64,000 bases of DNA from assembly GCA_009869945.1 (NCBI GenBank), contig WIXG01000131.1, positions 124,001 through 188,000 on the forward strand, given 5' to 3'. Shown one piece after another: positions 52,301 to 64,000 of the stretch (position 1 is its first letter; each line of letters begins with the position of its first letter). The position numbers were made by a program, and so were the translations under genes. A model generated the notes under the pieces. The model searched no databases. It saw only the letters and a list, made by a program, of their open reading frames with translations, and was not told the DNA's origin. The stretch comes from Mesaphorura yosii (taxonomy: Eukaryota; Arthropoda; Collembola; Poduromorpha; Tullbergiidae).

Positions 52301-53855
52301 ATTTTTTATTTTTCATGGGACGGGAAAACATAAAAAAGGGTCTTGGGTGAAATTGGAAATTGTAGGACCATTCCAAGAAAATCTAGTTAAGAGGCTCCTC
52401 CCCGGTGGGAGAAATCGATAAGCCCAATCCGATCCGGAACAACAACGTCTTTAACTTTTCCTATAACTCATCTTTCGCTCGCTCCACGTTTATTTACTGC
52501 TACAAATGGCCTCTGTTGTGTAATTTCGGCTTGGTCGCAGTTTATGCTCGCATACCTTAAAGTTATAAAATTTAACCGTGATCCGCTGCTTTTCTCCACA
52601 CTCCTCTCGCCGCTCGCTTTGAACGTGGTCCAAGCCTCGTTCTTTATTACATTACGACATTACGAATCACAGCCTGCCTCCCACTAAAACTCCATAAGAA
52701 GCGAGCTACGGGCGCTCAGATTCACAAAGAAGTTCGAATCTTCGTTCGGTGTGCCGTGTCTCATCAAAGACAACACGCTCCCAATTTCAATGTTTGATGG
52801 GGGTCGGCGTGACCTCAAACGAATAAGAATTAGTCCAATGAGTTTGGATTTAATAACATTTCACAACCTGTAAATTTTAATTCAAATACACATTAAAGGG
52901 TTTTAATACTGATTCTAAAATGAAAACATGTCATTGTGGAAACAGAACTCAGTTAAATGCATGTAGTATTGATTTCATTTTGTATGACTATATTTTTATG
53001 CAAGCCGACTTCCACGTAGAATTTTCTTGACATTCCAGAACCCCGAGCCGAAGTCACCGCAATGTTCAAAGGAAAGGGTGCCTTGAAAATACTTGTCCTG
53101 AATTGTCAAATTTTGTCCCCTGCATGCAAGGCAAATTGAAGTGAGTCAAGATTTGTTCAAAATGCCAATCAAACAACAATGCCAAGTCCTTCAAGTAAAT
53201 GTCACGCGGAGGAAAGCCTTCGAGACACAGTTCAAGAGTCCTTTTGTTCGGATGCGCTGGAAAAGCAGGTTTCTCCAGCCGAGTCATAACCGTAGGCAGT
53301 CTTGGTGTCATGTGCCGTGCCGTGCCGTCACCAATATGACTTAGAACAGATTTCAATCAAACAATTTGAAGAAGTGACAGAAATGAATGCCGAGCAAATG
53401 ATTGGTTCACTCAAAGATATCTTTTTATTATTTCGCTTGCAATAGCAAAAGCGTCAAGATTCACAAGTACATTGCAAAATACTACCGGTTTGGAACCATT
53501 TTTCGAAAAGGAGATTCACTCAATACAAAATCAGGAACAGAGGAACGTGTCGTGCTATTTGCGTGAACTCGGTTGAGCCCGGGTTGAATTCCTCCATTTC
53601 AGTACAGATTTGCGGGTGCTGTTCCACCACTTCAAGTTGATTAAGATTTGATGGGATGGCGATGGTTGGTACTATTTCGTAGAAAACCACAGGACTTTAA
53701 GGGCCTCGAAACTATTTTTCATTTCACACATCGTCTTTCTGTCTTTCGTGATAAACATTTTCAAAATGTGGCCCTTCGAGTCACAAGTTTTGGCAATTCA
53801 CACGGGAGAAACACGGGGACGAATTGATTCATTTTCTCCTGTCGTGCAGGTAATG
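43340..53855. other. 10.5-kb gene-free region between VPS29 and Lim1
   Basis: I find no exon with convincing coding character on either strand. Open frames such as 44120-44674, 45225-45686, 49-kb frames and 50193-50720 overlap in several frames and show no domain. The region presumably includes the VPS29 promoter near 43.4 kb and the Lim1 3' UTR near 53.4-53.9 kb. Proximity to a developmental transcription factor makes distal enhancers or a non-coding transcript likely, but no specific element can be named from sequence alone. Confidence 0.5.
53424..53429 (-). terminator. Candidate poly-A signal of Lim1
   Basis: Minus-strand AATAAA about 430 nt after the Lim1 stop codon; hexamer match only. 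Confidence 0.35.
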
Positions 53856-56800
53856 TCACCAAACCAAACCCTCGTTGACCTGATGGTCGGAGAAGTTTCC
53901 ATTTCCTGACGCTGCAAATATTTCTAATGTGAACTCTGCATCCAGCCAAGGTGCATTTATGCTGGCATACTTTACGCTTTATGTTTTTCGGTGGAACTCA
54001 CCTGGTGGAGTAAATTCGGGACTGGACCTTGACTGGGGCAGGAGGTCGTTTCCGGGAACTATAAAGCCGCTGGATGAATTGGGGCCTTGGTTGATATTAT
54101 TACTTGGATGCAGGCTGTTTGGGCCCGGACCGAATTCCCCTATTCCGCCATCGATGGGTCCAGGAACTACAATTTAAAGCAATGCGTGCGTGCACGTGTG
54201 AGTGTAAATCAAAGTGAACGAGCTTTATCTAGCACATACATACATACCGGACCCAGGACCAAAGTGCGGCTGCTGGCCGGGAAAGAATTCGTGGAACCCT
54301 TGCGGCGGCCCTCCACCGGGTCCGTACGAAAAGTCAGAGAATTTGGCATCGGCAAAGTAGGGAAACGGAGGATTAGGTCCGTCATCCATGCTTGGACTTA
54401 TGTTCATTGGGAAACCTCTAATCTTCCGAGATGAACTAAAGAATGGTCCCCTGCCCATCGACGTCAACTGTTTCAGCCTCCTCTCCTTGCTCCGCTTGTT
54501 TTGAAACCAGACCTGGTCCAGCGAGTGCAAGATATCGATTGCAAATCAGATCCTGCTCAACCAGCTAAATAATTTGGGTTGCATAATTTACTTGTATAAC
54601 TCGCATCGGGAGCCCAGTCTCTTTGGCGAGTTGCTCTCGGATATGCCTCGTCGGTTTTGGTGTTTGTGAAAACGCTGTTTTCAAAATTTCTAGTTGCTTG
54701 GCCTTAATAGTTGTGCGTGGACCTCGTCTTTTGGAGCCGACCGACGAGTCCTCGGGAGATTTGTTTTCAGCGCCGGGATCCCTGGGCTCGCCATCTGCGT
54801 CCATTGAACCCTGCGAAGCACACCAATCGACTCTGTATTCGCTCATCCGAGCACTACTTTGCATCGTCGTTCGCTCATCTCCACGCCATGTGAGATATAA
54901 TATCCATTACAAAGCTGTGAAGCTTTTAAACATCTCCAATCTGCTTAAGCAGATATTGGCCAGCTCTCGAAACTTACATCAGACTCGTTTCCATTGTCCT
55001 TTTCGGGGTTGCTATTGTCGCCCGATGACGTGACGGGAGTTCGGACGTCCATGTCCTGAGGAACTCCCAAGCTCTTGGTTGGAGTCACCATTCCCGTGCT
55101 TCCAGGACTAAGCCCAGGATGGTGGTGGTGGTGGAGGTGGTGCGCGTTCAGGCTGGACTCAAGCAAATCATCGTCCTCGTCATCCTCATCATTCGAGAAG
55201 AGAGAGTCTGGAAAACGCAATGACCAATGAAGCTGGTTAACAACCAAGCACAAAAGTTTAATCTTTCTACAAAAGCTATCATCGATTGTCTCAGGAATTT
55301 CATGCTTTGTTCTTGCGAGAAACTTCAAGCCGAATGTTTGGAATTTTAGCGAATGAAGTTTCATCTCATCATGAAACGCGTTTAGTAGCTGTTATGAGAG
55401 AAGCAAGTAAAGTACAGAAAGTCACCTTGTTTGGCCTGCATGTAGTCATCCTTGCAGATGAATTTGGTGTCGTCCAGCACGTAGAGCTCTTCGCCAGTGG
55501 ACAGCTGTCGGCGACAGATTGTGCATGTGAAGCAATTCAGGTGAAACACTTTATCACGGGCCTTGCGAACCATGTCTTGTGGCGAGATGCCTTGAGCACA
55601 GCCAGCACATTTGGTACCATAGCGTCTGAAAATATGCAAACGATGAATTATTAATACGCCAACTACCGACAGTTTAAATCTCAAAGATTCGTTGAATGAC
55701 CCACACGCAGTTGGGTAAAAGAATAAAAAGATTACTGCGCCGCGTCGCGTTACATCAAACCAAAGCTGAGCTCTGTTTCGGTCTAATTCTGAATAAAATA
55801 CGCTTCAGAAAGTGTCTGCAGGAGTTTAGCCAAAGCATGCGCCCGAGCTCGACAGTTTTATTTCTTTCGCCGTTCGCTCGTTTGAGTTTGAGAGAATCAG
55901 GCTCGAATAAGTACTTCGAGAGTCGTCAGGTCGTGTCCAATATATAACTACTTCGTGTTGAAAATTATAACCTTCTGTGCGAGAAGCCCTACTCCAAATG
56001 AAAGGCTGCAGCACAGAAATTACTCCCGACTAATTATAGTCTACTGGCAGAGTGGACGTGTTCAGGTATGCAGTTGTGAATTGCCTCCTCTAATCGGATT
56101 TCGGAATCATGTCTGCGATACGTGAGGACCGTTTGGCTCAGTTTAATAATACACGATGAAGATTACGTTTGGTCCTTCACCTCTCGCGAGTTGGCTTGTT
56201 TTCTTTATTCGTGGTCGCACATCGCGGACACACACACGGTCAAGCTTCTGTTTTTACTACAAATGGCAACAAGTTCGGCGCATGTCTGACGAAATCAAAA
56301 CAAACGTTTTCAATAAATTATTGAGTTCTTTTTCTCTTCTGTGCGAACTACAATCTCTCAATTATACTTGAACAATGAAAAACACATTTAAAATTTTTGG
56401 TTGCGCGATCAACCTTAGATGAAGGTTGCTAATAAAAAGGCTTTCTTTGCGTGCCAGGTCTTATGTCACGTAAATTTCAAGTTGAAGCCACTGCGAAGCA
56501 ACTCCATTTCCTCTTACATCAGTGTCAGAGGGCTTAAATTACGTGCGACACGGTTACAACTGAAATTAGCCAACAGTAAGACGAAAAACAAACTGCACAT
56601 CACTAAAGTGCTATGATGTCGATGTCATTTAAAAGCTTTCCGGCCAATAGAAATATCACAGTAGCCTCCTGAATAATGTCCTGTATTGACACAAGCGAGA
56701 CAACGTTTTCTAAAATTACGTTAGCGTGAAACGACTTGATTAGGCCTTTGTATGTCCAATGTTGAGCTAACCAGGGCTTTATTCGAGAACTTACAAGAAA

Positions 56801-58200
56801 GGCGACGCCATGTTCATCAGGTGCAAGAATTTTATGGCTTCTTAGGCTGTTTAGTGCAAGCGTGAGTGTGTTTGTCTTTGATTTTATGAGCACACCGTGC
56901 AAATCAATATTTCACGAGTAAATTATTGCAGTCGACCACTCTCTGGCCTCAGCAATATCTTGATGCTGTAGTCGATTATTCATGTGCAATTTTTATGGGT
57001 GCCAAAAGAAAACAGGTCCTTTTCCACGTCCTCGTACTAAAAATGCTTATACGGTAATTAAGGAATAAGAAATCTCGGGGACTAAAAGAAATGAATGGAA
57101 TGTTACGTTTGCTGCAATAATAAAATTGTAGTCATTTGGTTGAAACTCCGACATGAGAAGAGGCTAAAAGATAAACACGCCACTCAGCGAAGAAAATTCT
57201 GCTATAAAAATTAAAACCATACTTCCGTCGCTCGTATTTTGCAACCTGTGCTCAATACCGTTTTAACTCGCGCACGTCACTCGGCGAATGGCTCGTAAAA
57301 TTATATGATGCGAATTTCAGTGTTCCCAAATGATCACAAAAGAAAAGTATTTTTTAACCAAAACGATAACCTTCATAATTAAGACATGATTTGATCTTGG
57401 ATTTAATACTTAGTTTTAACTGCATCGACAGGAAAGTCATTCGACTTCTTTCAGAGTCTCTACCGCCCTTTTCGGGCCGCTTATGGTGGTACAAATTTTA
57501 TGTAGACTCCTCTTCTAAGTAAACAATTACGAACTCTGAATGGTCAATTCTGGGAGATAAATTCGCTGGGTAGATCGTAAGCAAGGCGTTGGCTATCAAT
57601 AATACATAATTGTGCTTTACACTATGCCTCGATCAGGCATTGGTCTTGAAGTTTAGGTTTGCGGACATAGAAAAATAGACTTCAGAGTTTTCAGGATTCG
57701 CACCATAATTCCAAGCAAAATGGCATAATAATTTCAAGCACAGTCCGCAAGAGTTCGGTCTTATCGTTTCCACATCAATCAAAATGTAAGAAAGGCGTAC
57801 AACCGAGGATCACGTTTTTTTGCAGAAGCCAGTTAACCTGTCTTTGATTATTACAAAGCATTGAAAGGACTGCACTCAATTCGGAGGCCTGCAAAACTTG
57901 TTCAACCCAATTTTCTGGTCGTTCTTACTTAAAAATTTAAATGAAACGCCGTTTATAGCAGAACGTAAATGCCAATTTGTTCTTAATACAATGTCTATTG
58001 GCATTGTTAATTATTTGGGACGAACTCGGACTCAATCATGGGCAAATTATATCCAGATTCTAGAACTTGAATGGCTTACCTGAAGAAGTCGTTTTTACAA
58101 AAGAGTTTATTTTCTCTCGTGAAGCACTTATCCGTGAGCACGGCTCTGCAGTCGAAACATCGGACGCAGGCCGAGTGCCAGGATCTTTCCAAAACCTTCA
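53856..58200 (-). CDS. Lim1: LIM-homeodomain transcription factor Lim1 (Lhx1/5), 5' exon missing
   Basis: Minus-strand exons: 58200-58080, 55625-55426, 55207-54978, 54810-54592, 54512-54248, 54166-54002 and 53911-53856. They give 418 codons plus stop and enter with one base owed to an upstream exon. The first exon supplies most of LIM1 ([16 protein letters not shown] ... KNDFF), the second the whole LIM2 ([14 protein letters not shown] ... CKDDYMQAK). An acidic and poly-His linker follows, then the homeodomain ([14 protein letters not shown] ... [16 protein letters not shown]) split by a phase-0 intron, and a Pro/Gly-rich tail ending GLVW, echoing the VW end of vertebrate Lhx1/5. Lim1 binds DNA with Ldb/Chip cofactors and patterns head, leg and neural tissue. 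The exon with the initiator Met and first zinc-ligand pair was not found. It should lie above 58.2 kb. Confidence 0.92.
55626..58079 (-). other. Lim1 intron between LIM1 and LIM2 exons
   Basis: 2.45-kb intron with donor GTAAGC and acceptor TTTTCAG. No further exon was recognised in it. The longest open frames (for example 56156-56371, +, and 56603-56902, -) have no supporting features. Confidence 0.5.
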
Positions 58201-60950
58201 CTAGAAAACGGTCAAGTATGACTTTCTCACATGCCGCACACGTAATAATCATTGTGACAATCGCAATTGCAATCGACTGATACTCGGATGTCTAGCGTCC
58301 AGTCGGCTTCCTTTTCGCACTTCTGGCCGAGTGTTTGCTTTGAAGTGAAGTACCAAAATGGTTCAATGATAACCAGTGCTCATTATCTCCAGTCCGCACT
58401 CGATACACGCGTACTCCATGTACGAGTCTGATAGTGGCAAATCAATCACAAGGAATTCACGAAGGTTAAGGTTTTACAAGGCTGATTTTTACGCCGCAAC
58501 AAATCTCGTACAAAAACACAATTTTCAGGATGTGTAGACGATATCATTGCTAAGACGCAATCACATTTTATGCAGTCAACACTGCACAAACTAACTGCAC
58601 AGTTGCCAGGTGACACCAAACGATACAACGATTTGGTACGAACTTGGTTGAAAATGAAGTGAGATTAAAATTGTACACACAGATACAACCGCTAACACAA
58701 AAATTAAATCAAGTGCTTTATTTTCAGGCTTGTAAATGCGGAGACGATCAAATATATAAACCTTTAAAGAAGTGTGCAGGAAATTAGTTCTACTCTGCCT
58801 GCGTTCACGGCATGAACGGAATATTGAGACAAAACTAGATCCTTTGACGTTAAAATTTCCGCAGTTACTCGAGAAATCTGCTTTCCGCGAAACTTATTGG
58901 AACTTAAATATTTGCTGTTTTGAAAGCGTTGGCTTATTGAAGTCGAGGCTCATACGACTGGCTTGAAAGTGATGTTTGTGACCTTGTCTGCTTCGCGTCC
59001 ACAACTCGACTGAGCCAGGTTCTTGGATTTCAGAGGATAAAAATTACAACACAAGCTGCAACCGCATGCGTGTCATTCCCAACCCCTCCAATATGTTTTC
59101 GATTCCATTGGGCTATTCGCATTGTTGGAGGAGTCAACTCCGCTCCTCTCTTTTCATTCACTGCCAACCAGCTCGCCTTCTACACAGCCTGCGAAGCGAT
59201 TCATCTCGCTGTGGACTCATTCATGAAAAACCTTCGCCGCAGTCTCCTTATAACTCCTCAGCGCAGTTCAACTCGCTTAAAATTTTCGTATTTATCCGCA
59301 CGAGACTCTTTTCGACACTTCTAATTGCGGAAGAGCTTCCTTCGTGAAATGAAAGCCCAACAGAAATATTTCAAGGGGTCCTATAATTTTAATTTCACAC
59401 AGACTCGTTTTAAACCACATTATCGGCTTCTGCAAAATCTGCTGAACTTCAATGTGCGTGAATCGAAGATGTATCCATCGATGGTCTGAGGCAATTGCTA
59501 CGGAGAACTTCTCATAATTTGATGCCAGCCTTCCTCAATGAACGCCGACACCGATGGAATTTGAGCCGAACATAATGAGTTCAGAGTGCTGAAGAAGAAA
59601 ATCGCTGCGTATTTCAAAAATGTGAATGTAATCCGACCAGTTGGGTTGAGAATGGAATGTCATCAGTAGAAGATATTTTGTCGCAGCTAATTAGTTCAAT
59701 ATGGAGTTGGTGAAAACGACAGGACAAACTACTTCGGCGCATGTGTGCACAATTATCGTAGTAAATGAGCTGTGGACAAATGAAGAGTGAGAATGAGCAT
59801 CGCATCATTACCCGTACTCATCGCTTCATCATGCGTGTGAACCCTTGTCTTCAGGTCATATTTAACTGATCTATGTCTGAATAGCTCGTTGGGTTCCCCC
59901 CCCCCCTCTGGTTCCTGTTTCCGATTTAGCTGGTCAAAATACCTGATCCCACCAATTTAAAAGTTACAACACAAAAGTTCCAAGATATTATCCAAAGATC
60001 TTAACGTCTTGATTGATGATCGTATGAACAAACAAGAAAACAATAGATTCCTGTGAGGTGGTCTAAGAATAATCTGATCCAATGCAATATGTTTGGACAG
60101 TCTCGATTCGGAGTGAGACAGAAACCCGTAGAAAACCGCTCGACCTAAAATCGGGAGCATTAATTGCAAACTGCCTGGCATTTCTTACGATTCAATTGGA
60201 GTGGATCCCGGCAGCGGATCTACCCTGACCAGTCGCCAGGTCCCTGCTGCTTGGCAGACTGGACCTTCCAACCACAGTCATGGAATCGCTGGTCTGGCAG
60301 CCTTACATTCTCGGTCACCGCGTCCTGAGCGGCTCGATCCAACCTAGTTCAGGTGATAGGGAGCCAAGGCGGCACAATCTCTCGAGAAATAACTCAAGCA
60401 TCAAGGACTTCGTCGAGGTGGTGCACTTGGGGCATGGTGTTTCACGTCTGTCCGCACCTCGGCAATTCTCAGCATTCTCAGGGCAGGGATATTATTCACC
60501 TCGGAATGCTGATCAGTCGGTCGCATACTGATAGGGCACGAGGCTAAGCAGATTTATTGAAGGCAAGAGAAGTACAACTGGGATGGCAGATTGGCCAAGC
60601 GAGTTGGAGGCGAGGGCCACAGCAAGTTCTTACGGTACCAACTTAATTCAGGAGAGAAGTCAAATGCCAGAGGGTGGGACCAGACTAAGGACACGCTTCA
60701 TGACAGATCGATCGATGGCGCCTGCTTGAGCTCGGTGTCAACTAAAGTTTCTCCTAGTTGCGGAATCATTTCGTGATGCTCAGTTGATTGAACAGGGTAC
60801 CGGATTTAGATATTTATTGTGCTGAGTGGTAAATGGTCCAGTTACTGGACCGTACTGCACCGTACCGTACTGGGTATACTGGACTCCAGTATGAAGCCCG
60901 GTTGACATGAAAAACTATTGCTCAATGATTTATGACTGTGTCCAGACGCC
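58201..60950. other. Non-coding region upstream of the Lim1 LIM1 exon
   Basis: Probably Lim1 intron 1. A C11 homopolymer lies at 59896-59906. From about 60.18 kb the base composition becomes richer in G+C, with many GTACC, CTGGAC and CCAGT words, leading into the minisatellite. I looked for a minus-strand exon encoding Met plus the first CAGC zinc-ligand pair and did not find one. Confidence 0.4.
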
Positions 60951-60959
60951 CATCGTGGC

Positions 60960-61830
60960 CCCGAGGGAACCGGTATGATCCCTACACAACAACCAGCATC
61001 CGGAGTTGAGTAGTATTACTCCTAAAGAACTAGCTTGTCACCCAATCGCCCAGTTTTACATCGAGTGAACCTTCCCGATACGCAGTTACTACTCTTGGGG
61101 ACCACCATCGTGCCATTGAGGAAACTTTAACCGCACGTAGTTGACCAAATTTTAAACTGATTCACTGATTGGCACGCAGTAGGGTACTCCCAGGGAATGG
61201 ACTGGGCACCGAGTCCCACATCGATCAGACCAGTATCCCACCCTGTTGAAGAGTATTCACGCCGGCAAACGGCTTGGTACGATGGTTCACTTGCTGTAAC
61301 AACTGGAACCAACGTCGTCGGACCAATTAACACCAGTGAATAAGCACGACGCTCCAATTGACTCGTACTCCCCTTAGCGGACCAGCGTGAAACACGAATT
61401 GACACGTACTACTTTAAAGAAACAGCGTACCCCATGAATTGACTGGTACACCCACGGCAACTTAGCCCTTCACGCCGATTTACTGCTGCACCCCCCAGTT
61501 ATGCAGTCTGCCACGACGATTGACTGGAGCATCACCAGCGAACCAGCCTCTCACGCTGATTGCTACGAATTAACTCGAGTGAACAAGGCCTGCCACGACG
61601 AAGACGACGAATGACTGATGCACCCCCATCAAACCGGCCGCTCACGACGATTGGCACGTACTATCTCCAGTGAACCGCCTGGCACGACGATTGATACGAA
61701 TTACATCCATTGAACCAGCCGCTGACGTCAATTGACTGCGGCACCCCCAGCGGGCCAGCCGTTGACGCCAATTAACTGTTGTACCTTCAGTAAACGAGCC
61801 TAGCAAGTCAATGAACACCTAATTTCACTT
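60960..61830. repeat. Degenerate ~40-bp minisatellite
   Basis: Successive units of 40-42 bp (one of 49) begin with CGACGATTGACTGG-like sequence, continue with GCACCCCCAG and GAACCAGCC-like blocks, and end with CTCA or GCCA. At least nine units are clear between about 61430 and 61820; more divergent copies can be followed back to about 61.0 kb. Units differ at many positions, so the array is old. No open frame runs through it in a consistent way. Confidence 0.7.
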
Positions 61831-63236
61831 AAATCAGTTCATTTATTTACAGAACCTCGGACCTCGGGCTGAATTTATCTTTAATCTACGAGAATAGGCC
61901 TATAAAATAAACAAACAAAAAATTGTGGCCCAAAACACCCCCTACTGCATTCCCTCCTTTGTAGTCAATGAATTGTTCATTTCCTGGTATCAGAATCACA
62001 ATATGAATCAGTTCGTCAGTGAGGAATTTGTCAGTCAGTGTTATCAGTCAATTGGCCCAAGGTAGAATTCAGTCGAGGATTGGTAAGTGGCTGAGTTGTG
62101 GCTCCAGTTGGTTAAGCTTGTTTGATCTTCAGAGAGAGGAAGCGAGATGCGAGGTCGTCGAAATCCAACAGTGTAATGAGGAGATCTTGATCTGAGATCT
62201 GAGTTAGTATCAATATCTGTAGACAAAAGAATATATGATATAATTTCTTATGAAAGCAACTTTTTCTGATCGAAGGGATGCTTTAGCTTCTGTTCCAGGC
62301 TTTGGCAAGAAGCGCCCTTTGCTGTCCCTGGTACGCTACAATCGAGGCGCTGGTCTTTGTTTGGACGTTTTTCGAGTGGGTGCCTGGGGTCTCTCGAAAG
62401 TGCGTCTTCTGTAAACAACAAGATAGAAATCAGACTTACAAACTGCCCTGAATAAATTGATAATGCAAGGGACTAAGAAAACACCAGGGCAAAGTCTGAC
62501 CACCTACGTCTTGCGTCAGGGCGAGGCGACGGTTGGCGTTTGTAAATCATTGCTCCTCGTTTAAGGACTTTCTCAGGGAGAGGTGAACCAGTTTGACCAT
62601 GGCAGCTGGCATAAGTGTGGCCATTGCGAAGTACGATGCGATCGAGTTGCAAGTTGGGGTTGGAGGGCACTGGTTTATACGAGCACGATGCATTGATGCG
62701 GCGCCCTTCAGAACGAGGTTGAGTCCGCGGCGACCTTCACGTCGAGGAGGAGTAGCGCGGTTTGACTTTGGCCGGTATTAACCCAGGGAGCCAGGTTTGC
62801 ATCCAATCTACCAGCTTTGCACTCGATTAACTCGCGTGGGATATATTCGACCAGGATCACTCCCGACACATCAACGTTCGGTCCCATCGCCGAGTATTTG
62901 ACCCAATGGACCAGCGTGGAACCCAATCTTCGTAAGGAATACAGGTGTGTTTCCGTACGGTGAAAGATAATTAGTCCATAATTTTCCGTACATAATATGC
63001 AATTAAGAATCTGATGACTGTTTGATGATCAGCCGATGGAAATTAGAACTCCTCCAAGTAATTCTGTATTTATTATCGTTTACCCTAAACAACAATTAAG
63101 CTGCACGTGAAGTCACATCCGCTTAAGTCAGTTTCCGCTCCCGAATCAGTTAGTGTTATAGCATAGTGCGTAAGTATGATAATTTTGAGTATTAAGTCCA
63201 TTTAACAAAAACAAGTTGAAATAGAAACAGATAGGA
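61831..63236. other. Intergenic between the minisatellite and the coiled-coil gene
   Basis: No supported gene. Words resembling the minisatellite unit (GGACCAGCGTGGAACCC near 62.9 kb) recur singly. The part next to 63236 is the 3' UTR of the minus-strand coiled-coil gene. Confidence 0.4.
63069..63074 (-). terminator. Poly-A signal of the coiled-coil gene
   Basis: Minus-strand AATAAA 163 nt beyond the stop codon at 63237. Confidence 0.5.
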
Positions 63237-63998
63237 TTAGACATCTGCGAGGACAACATTTAACTCATGCTCCAGGTCATGATATTTGATTCGAACTCCT
63301 TCGAGGTCATCCTTCAAGTGATCTATGTTAGCTCTTAGCAAATAGTTGCCCTTTCGTAGTGCGTTGAGAATATTTTCACCCCGTTTGATGTGATTGGTCA
63401 AAATATTCAACTGCTCTTCGTGAGTCGCTGTTTCTCCCTCGGGAGTCGAGTCGGACTCTTCGGACTCTTCTGTCTCTGATTCTGATTCTTCCTCAGAAGA
63501 AGACTCTTCTTCACTTTCTTCCTCCGAACTCTCTTCGCTGGCCTCCCCGTCCTTTTCAGTCTCATTTGATTCGTCGCTCTTTAATAAATTGGCCATTTTG
63601 TCAACTTCCTTCTGCAAATCCTTTAGTTTAACTTTTCCATCCTTCATTTCCTGCTCTAGCCTTTTCTGCTCGGCCTTCAAATTCTTTCTTTCAGTTTTGC
63701 AAGATTTTTGCTTCTCGCGAACGCTCCTTAATTTATTCTCCCACAACTTCAGTTCTCGTTCTTGTTTCTTCTTCAAGATTGTGGCGTCGTCCAGTTCCAA
63801 GTCGGAGTCCTCGCCAGACTCGGACTCGGAGTGGACGCTTGAGTACGATTCGGACCCCCTCCCGGTCGAGCTCTGTCGCGACACACGCCTTTGCGAATGC
63901 TGACTGCCTTGTTCTTCAGTTTGTACGAATTTCTCAACCATGACCACGGCTGACACTCCCTTCCGAGTTTGCATCAGCTCCAGCTTCTTCTCGAGCAT
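63237..63998 (-). CDS. C-terminal part of an acidic coiled-coil protein (partial, 253 aa seen)
   Basis: One uninterrupted minus-strand frame runs from the window edge to a stop at 63237-63239. The methionine at 63998 is only the first codon inside the window, so the true start lies beyond. Residues 1-45 are mixed, followed by a Ser/Arg/Glu-rich link, then a strongly charged coiled coil (about 80-145, Lys/Glu heptads), an acidic Glu/Ser block (about 150-195) and a second short coiled coil to the end (LEHELNVVLADV). No catalytic or binding motif is visible. Kinesin- or cytoskeleton-associated tails look like this, but composition alone does not identify a family. Confidence 0.75.
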   Translation of the reverse strand: MLEKKLELMQTRKGVSAVVMVEKFVQTEEQGSQHSQRRVSRQSSTGRGSESYSSVHSESESGEDSDLELDDATILKKKQERELKLWENKLRSVREKQKSCKTERKNLKAEQKRLEQEMKDGKVKLKDLQKEVDKMANLLKSDESNETEKDGEASEESSEEESEEESSSEEESESETEESEESDSTPEGETATHEEQLNILTNHIKRGENILNALRKGNYLLRANIDHLKDDLEGVRIKYHDLEHELNVVLADV

Positions 63999-64000
63999 CA

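Noticed and set aside
56650..56680. TATCACAG word resembling the miR-2/miR-6 seed
   Set aside because: No upstream arm that could pair with it to form a precursor hairpin was visible.
1..64000. CRISPR arrays, bacterial operons or insertion sequences
   Set aside because: Exon-intron structure, animal gene families and poly-A signals show nuclear eukaryotic DNA. No regularly spaced direct repeats with unique spacers and no transposase were seen. I did not recognise any tRNA gene by box motifs, but this was not a covariance search.

Overview
The window is eukaryotic nuclear DNA and carries animal genes with many short introns, mostly 50-120 bp, bounded by GT-AG. A tenectin-type mucin with VWC domains, a class XVIII myosin whose motor lacks the nucleotide-binding signatures (as in flies), a Lim1-type LIM-homeodomain gene and poly-A signals of the AATAAA type point to an arthropod, most likely a hexapod or other pancrustacean. 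Species is not determinable from the sequence alone. All exon models below were built by hand from reading frame, splice sites and phase. Where a total is given, exon lengths sum to a whole number of codons.

Layout. 2.2-12.5 kb (+): an eight-exon secreted mucin with VWC domains (tenectin-like, 1839 aa). 14.3-15.7 kb (-): an orphan secreted protein. 15.7-24.3 kb: gene-poor. 24.3-25.7 kb (+): mitochondrial malate dehydrogenase. 27.5-31.0 kb (+): a PPM1D-type PP2C phosphatase with a very long tail, tail-to-tail with RSRC2 (31.5-32.5 kb, -). RSRC2 is head-to-head with myosin-18 (33.5-42.2 kb, +, 25 coding exons), which is tail-to-tail with VPS29 (42.5-43.3 kb, -). 43.3-53.8 kb: a 10-kb stretch with no gene I can support, directly downstream of Lim1. 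53.9-58.2 kb (-): Lim1 (LIM1, LIM2, homeodomain, complete 3' end), with its first coding exon not found. 58.2-63.2 kb: non-coding, with a degenerate ~40-bp minisatellite. 63.2 kb to the end (-): the C-terminus of an acidic coiled-coil protein whose 5' part lies outside the window.

The genes are mostly unrelated housekeeping and developmental genes, as expected for an animal chromosome; there is no operon logic. The central block 24-43 kb is compact, with two convergent pairs and one divergent pair sharing short intergenic spaces. The two flanks (16-24 kb and 43-63 kb) are gene-poor, and the second surrounds a developmental regulator.

The most interesting observations are: (1) the myosin-18 motor has lost P-loop, switch I and switch II signatures together; (2) the one long intron of that gene holds a 600-nt ORF that could be an alternative first exon joining the coiled-coil tail in frame; (3) two introns (PPM1D and myosin-18) appear to use GC donors, and in PPM1D retention of the intron would give a different C-terminus because two frames stay open for about 550 nt; (4) an orphan secreted protein; and (5) an unexplained coding-like stretch in the RSRC2/myosin-18 divergent promoter.
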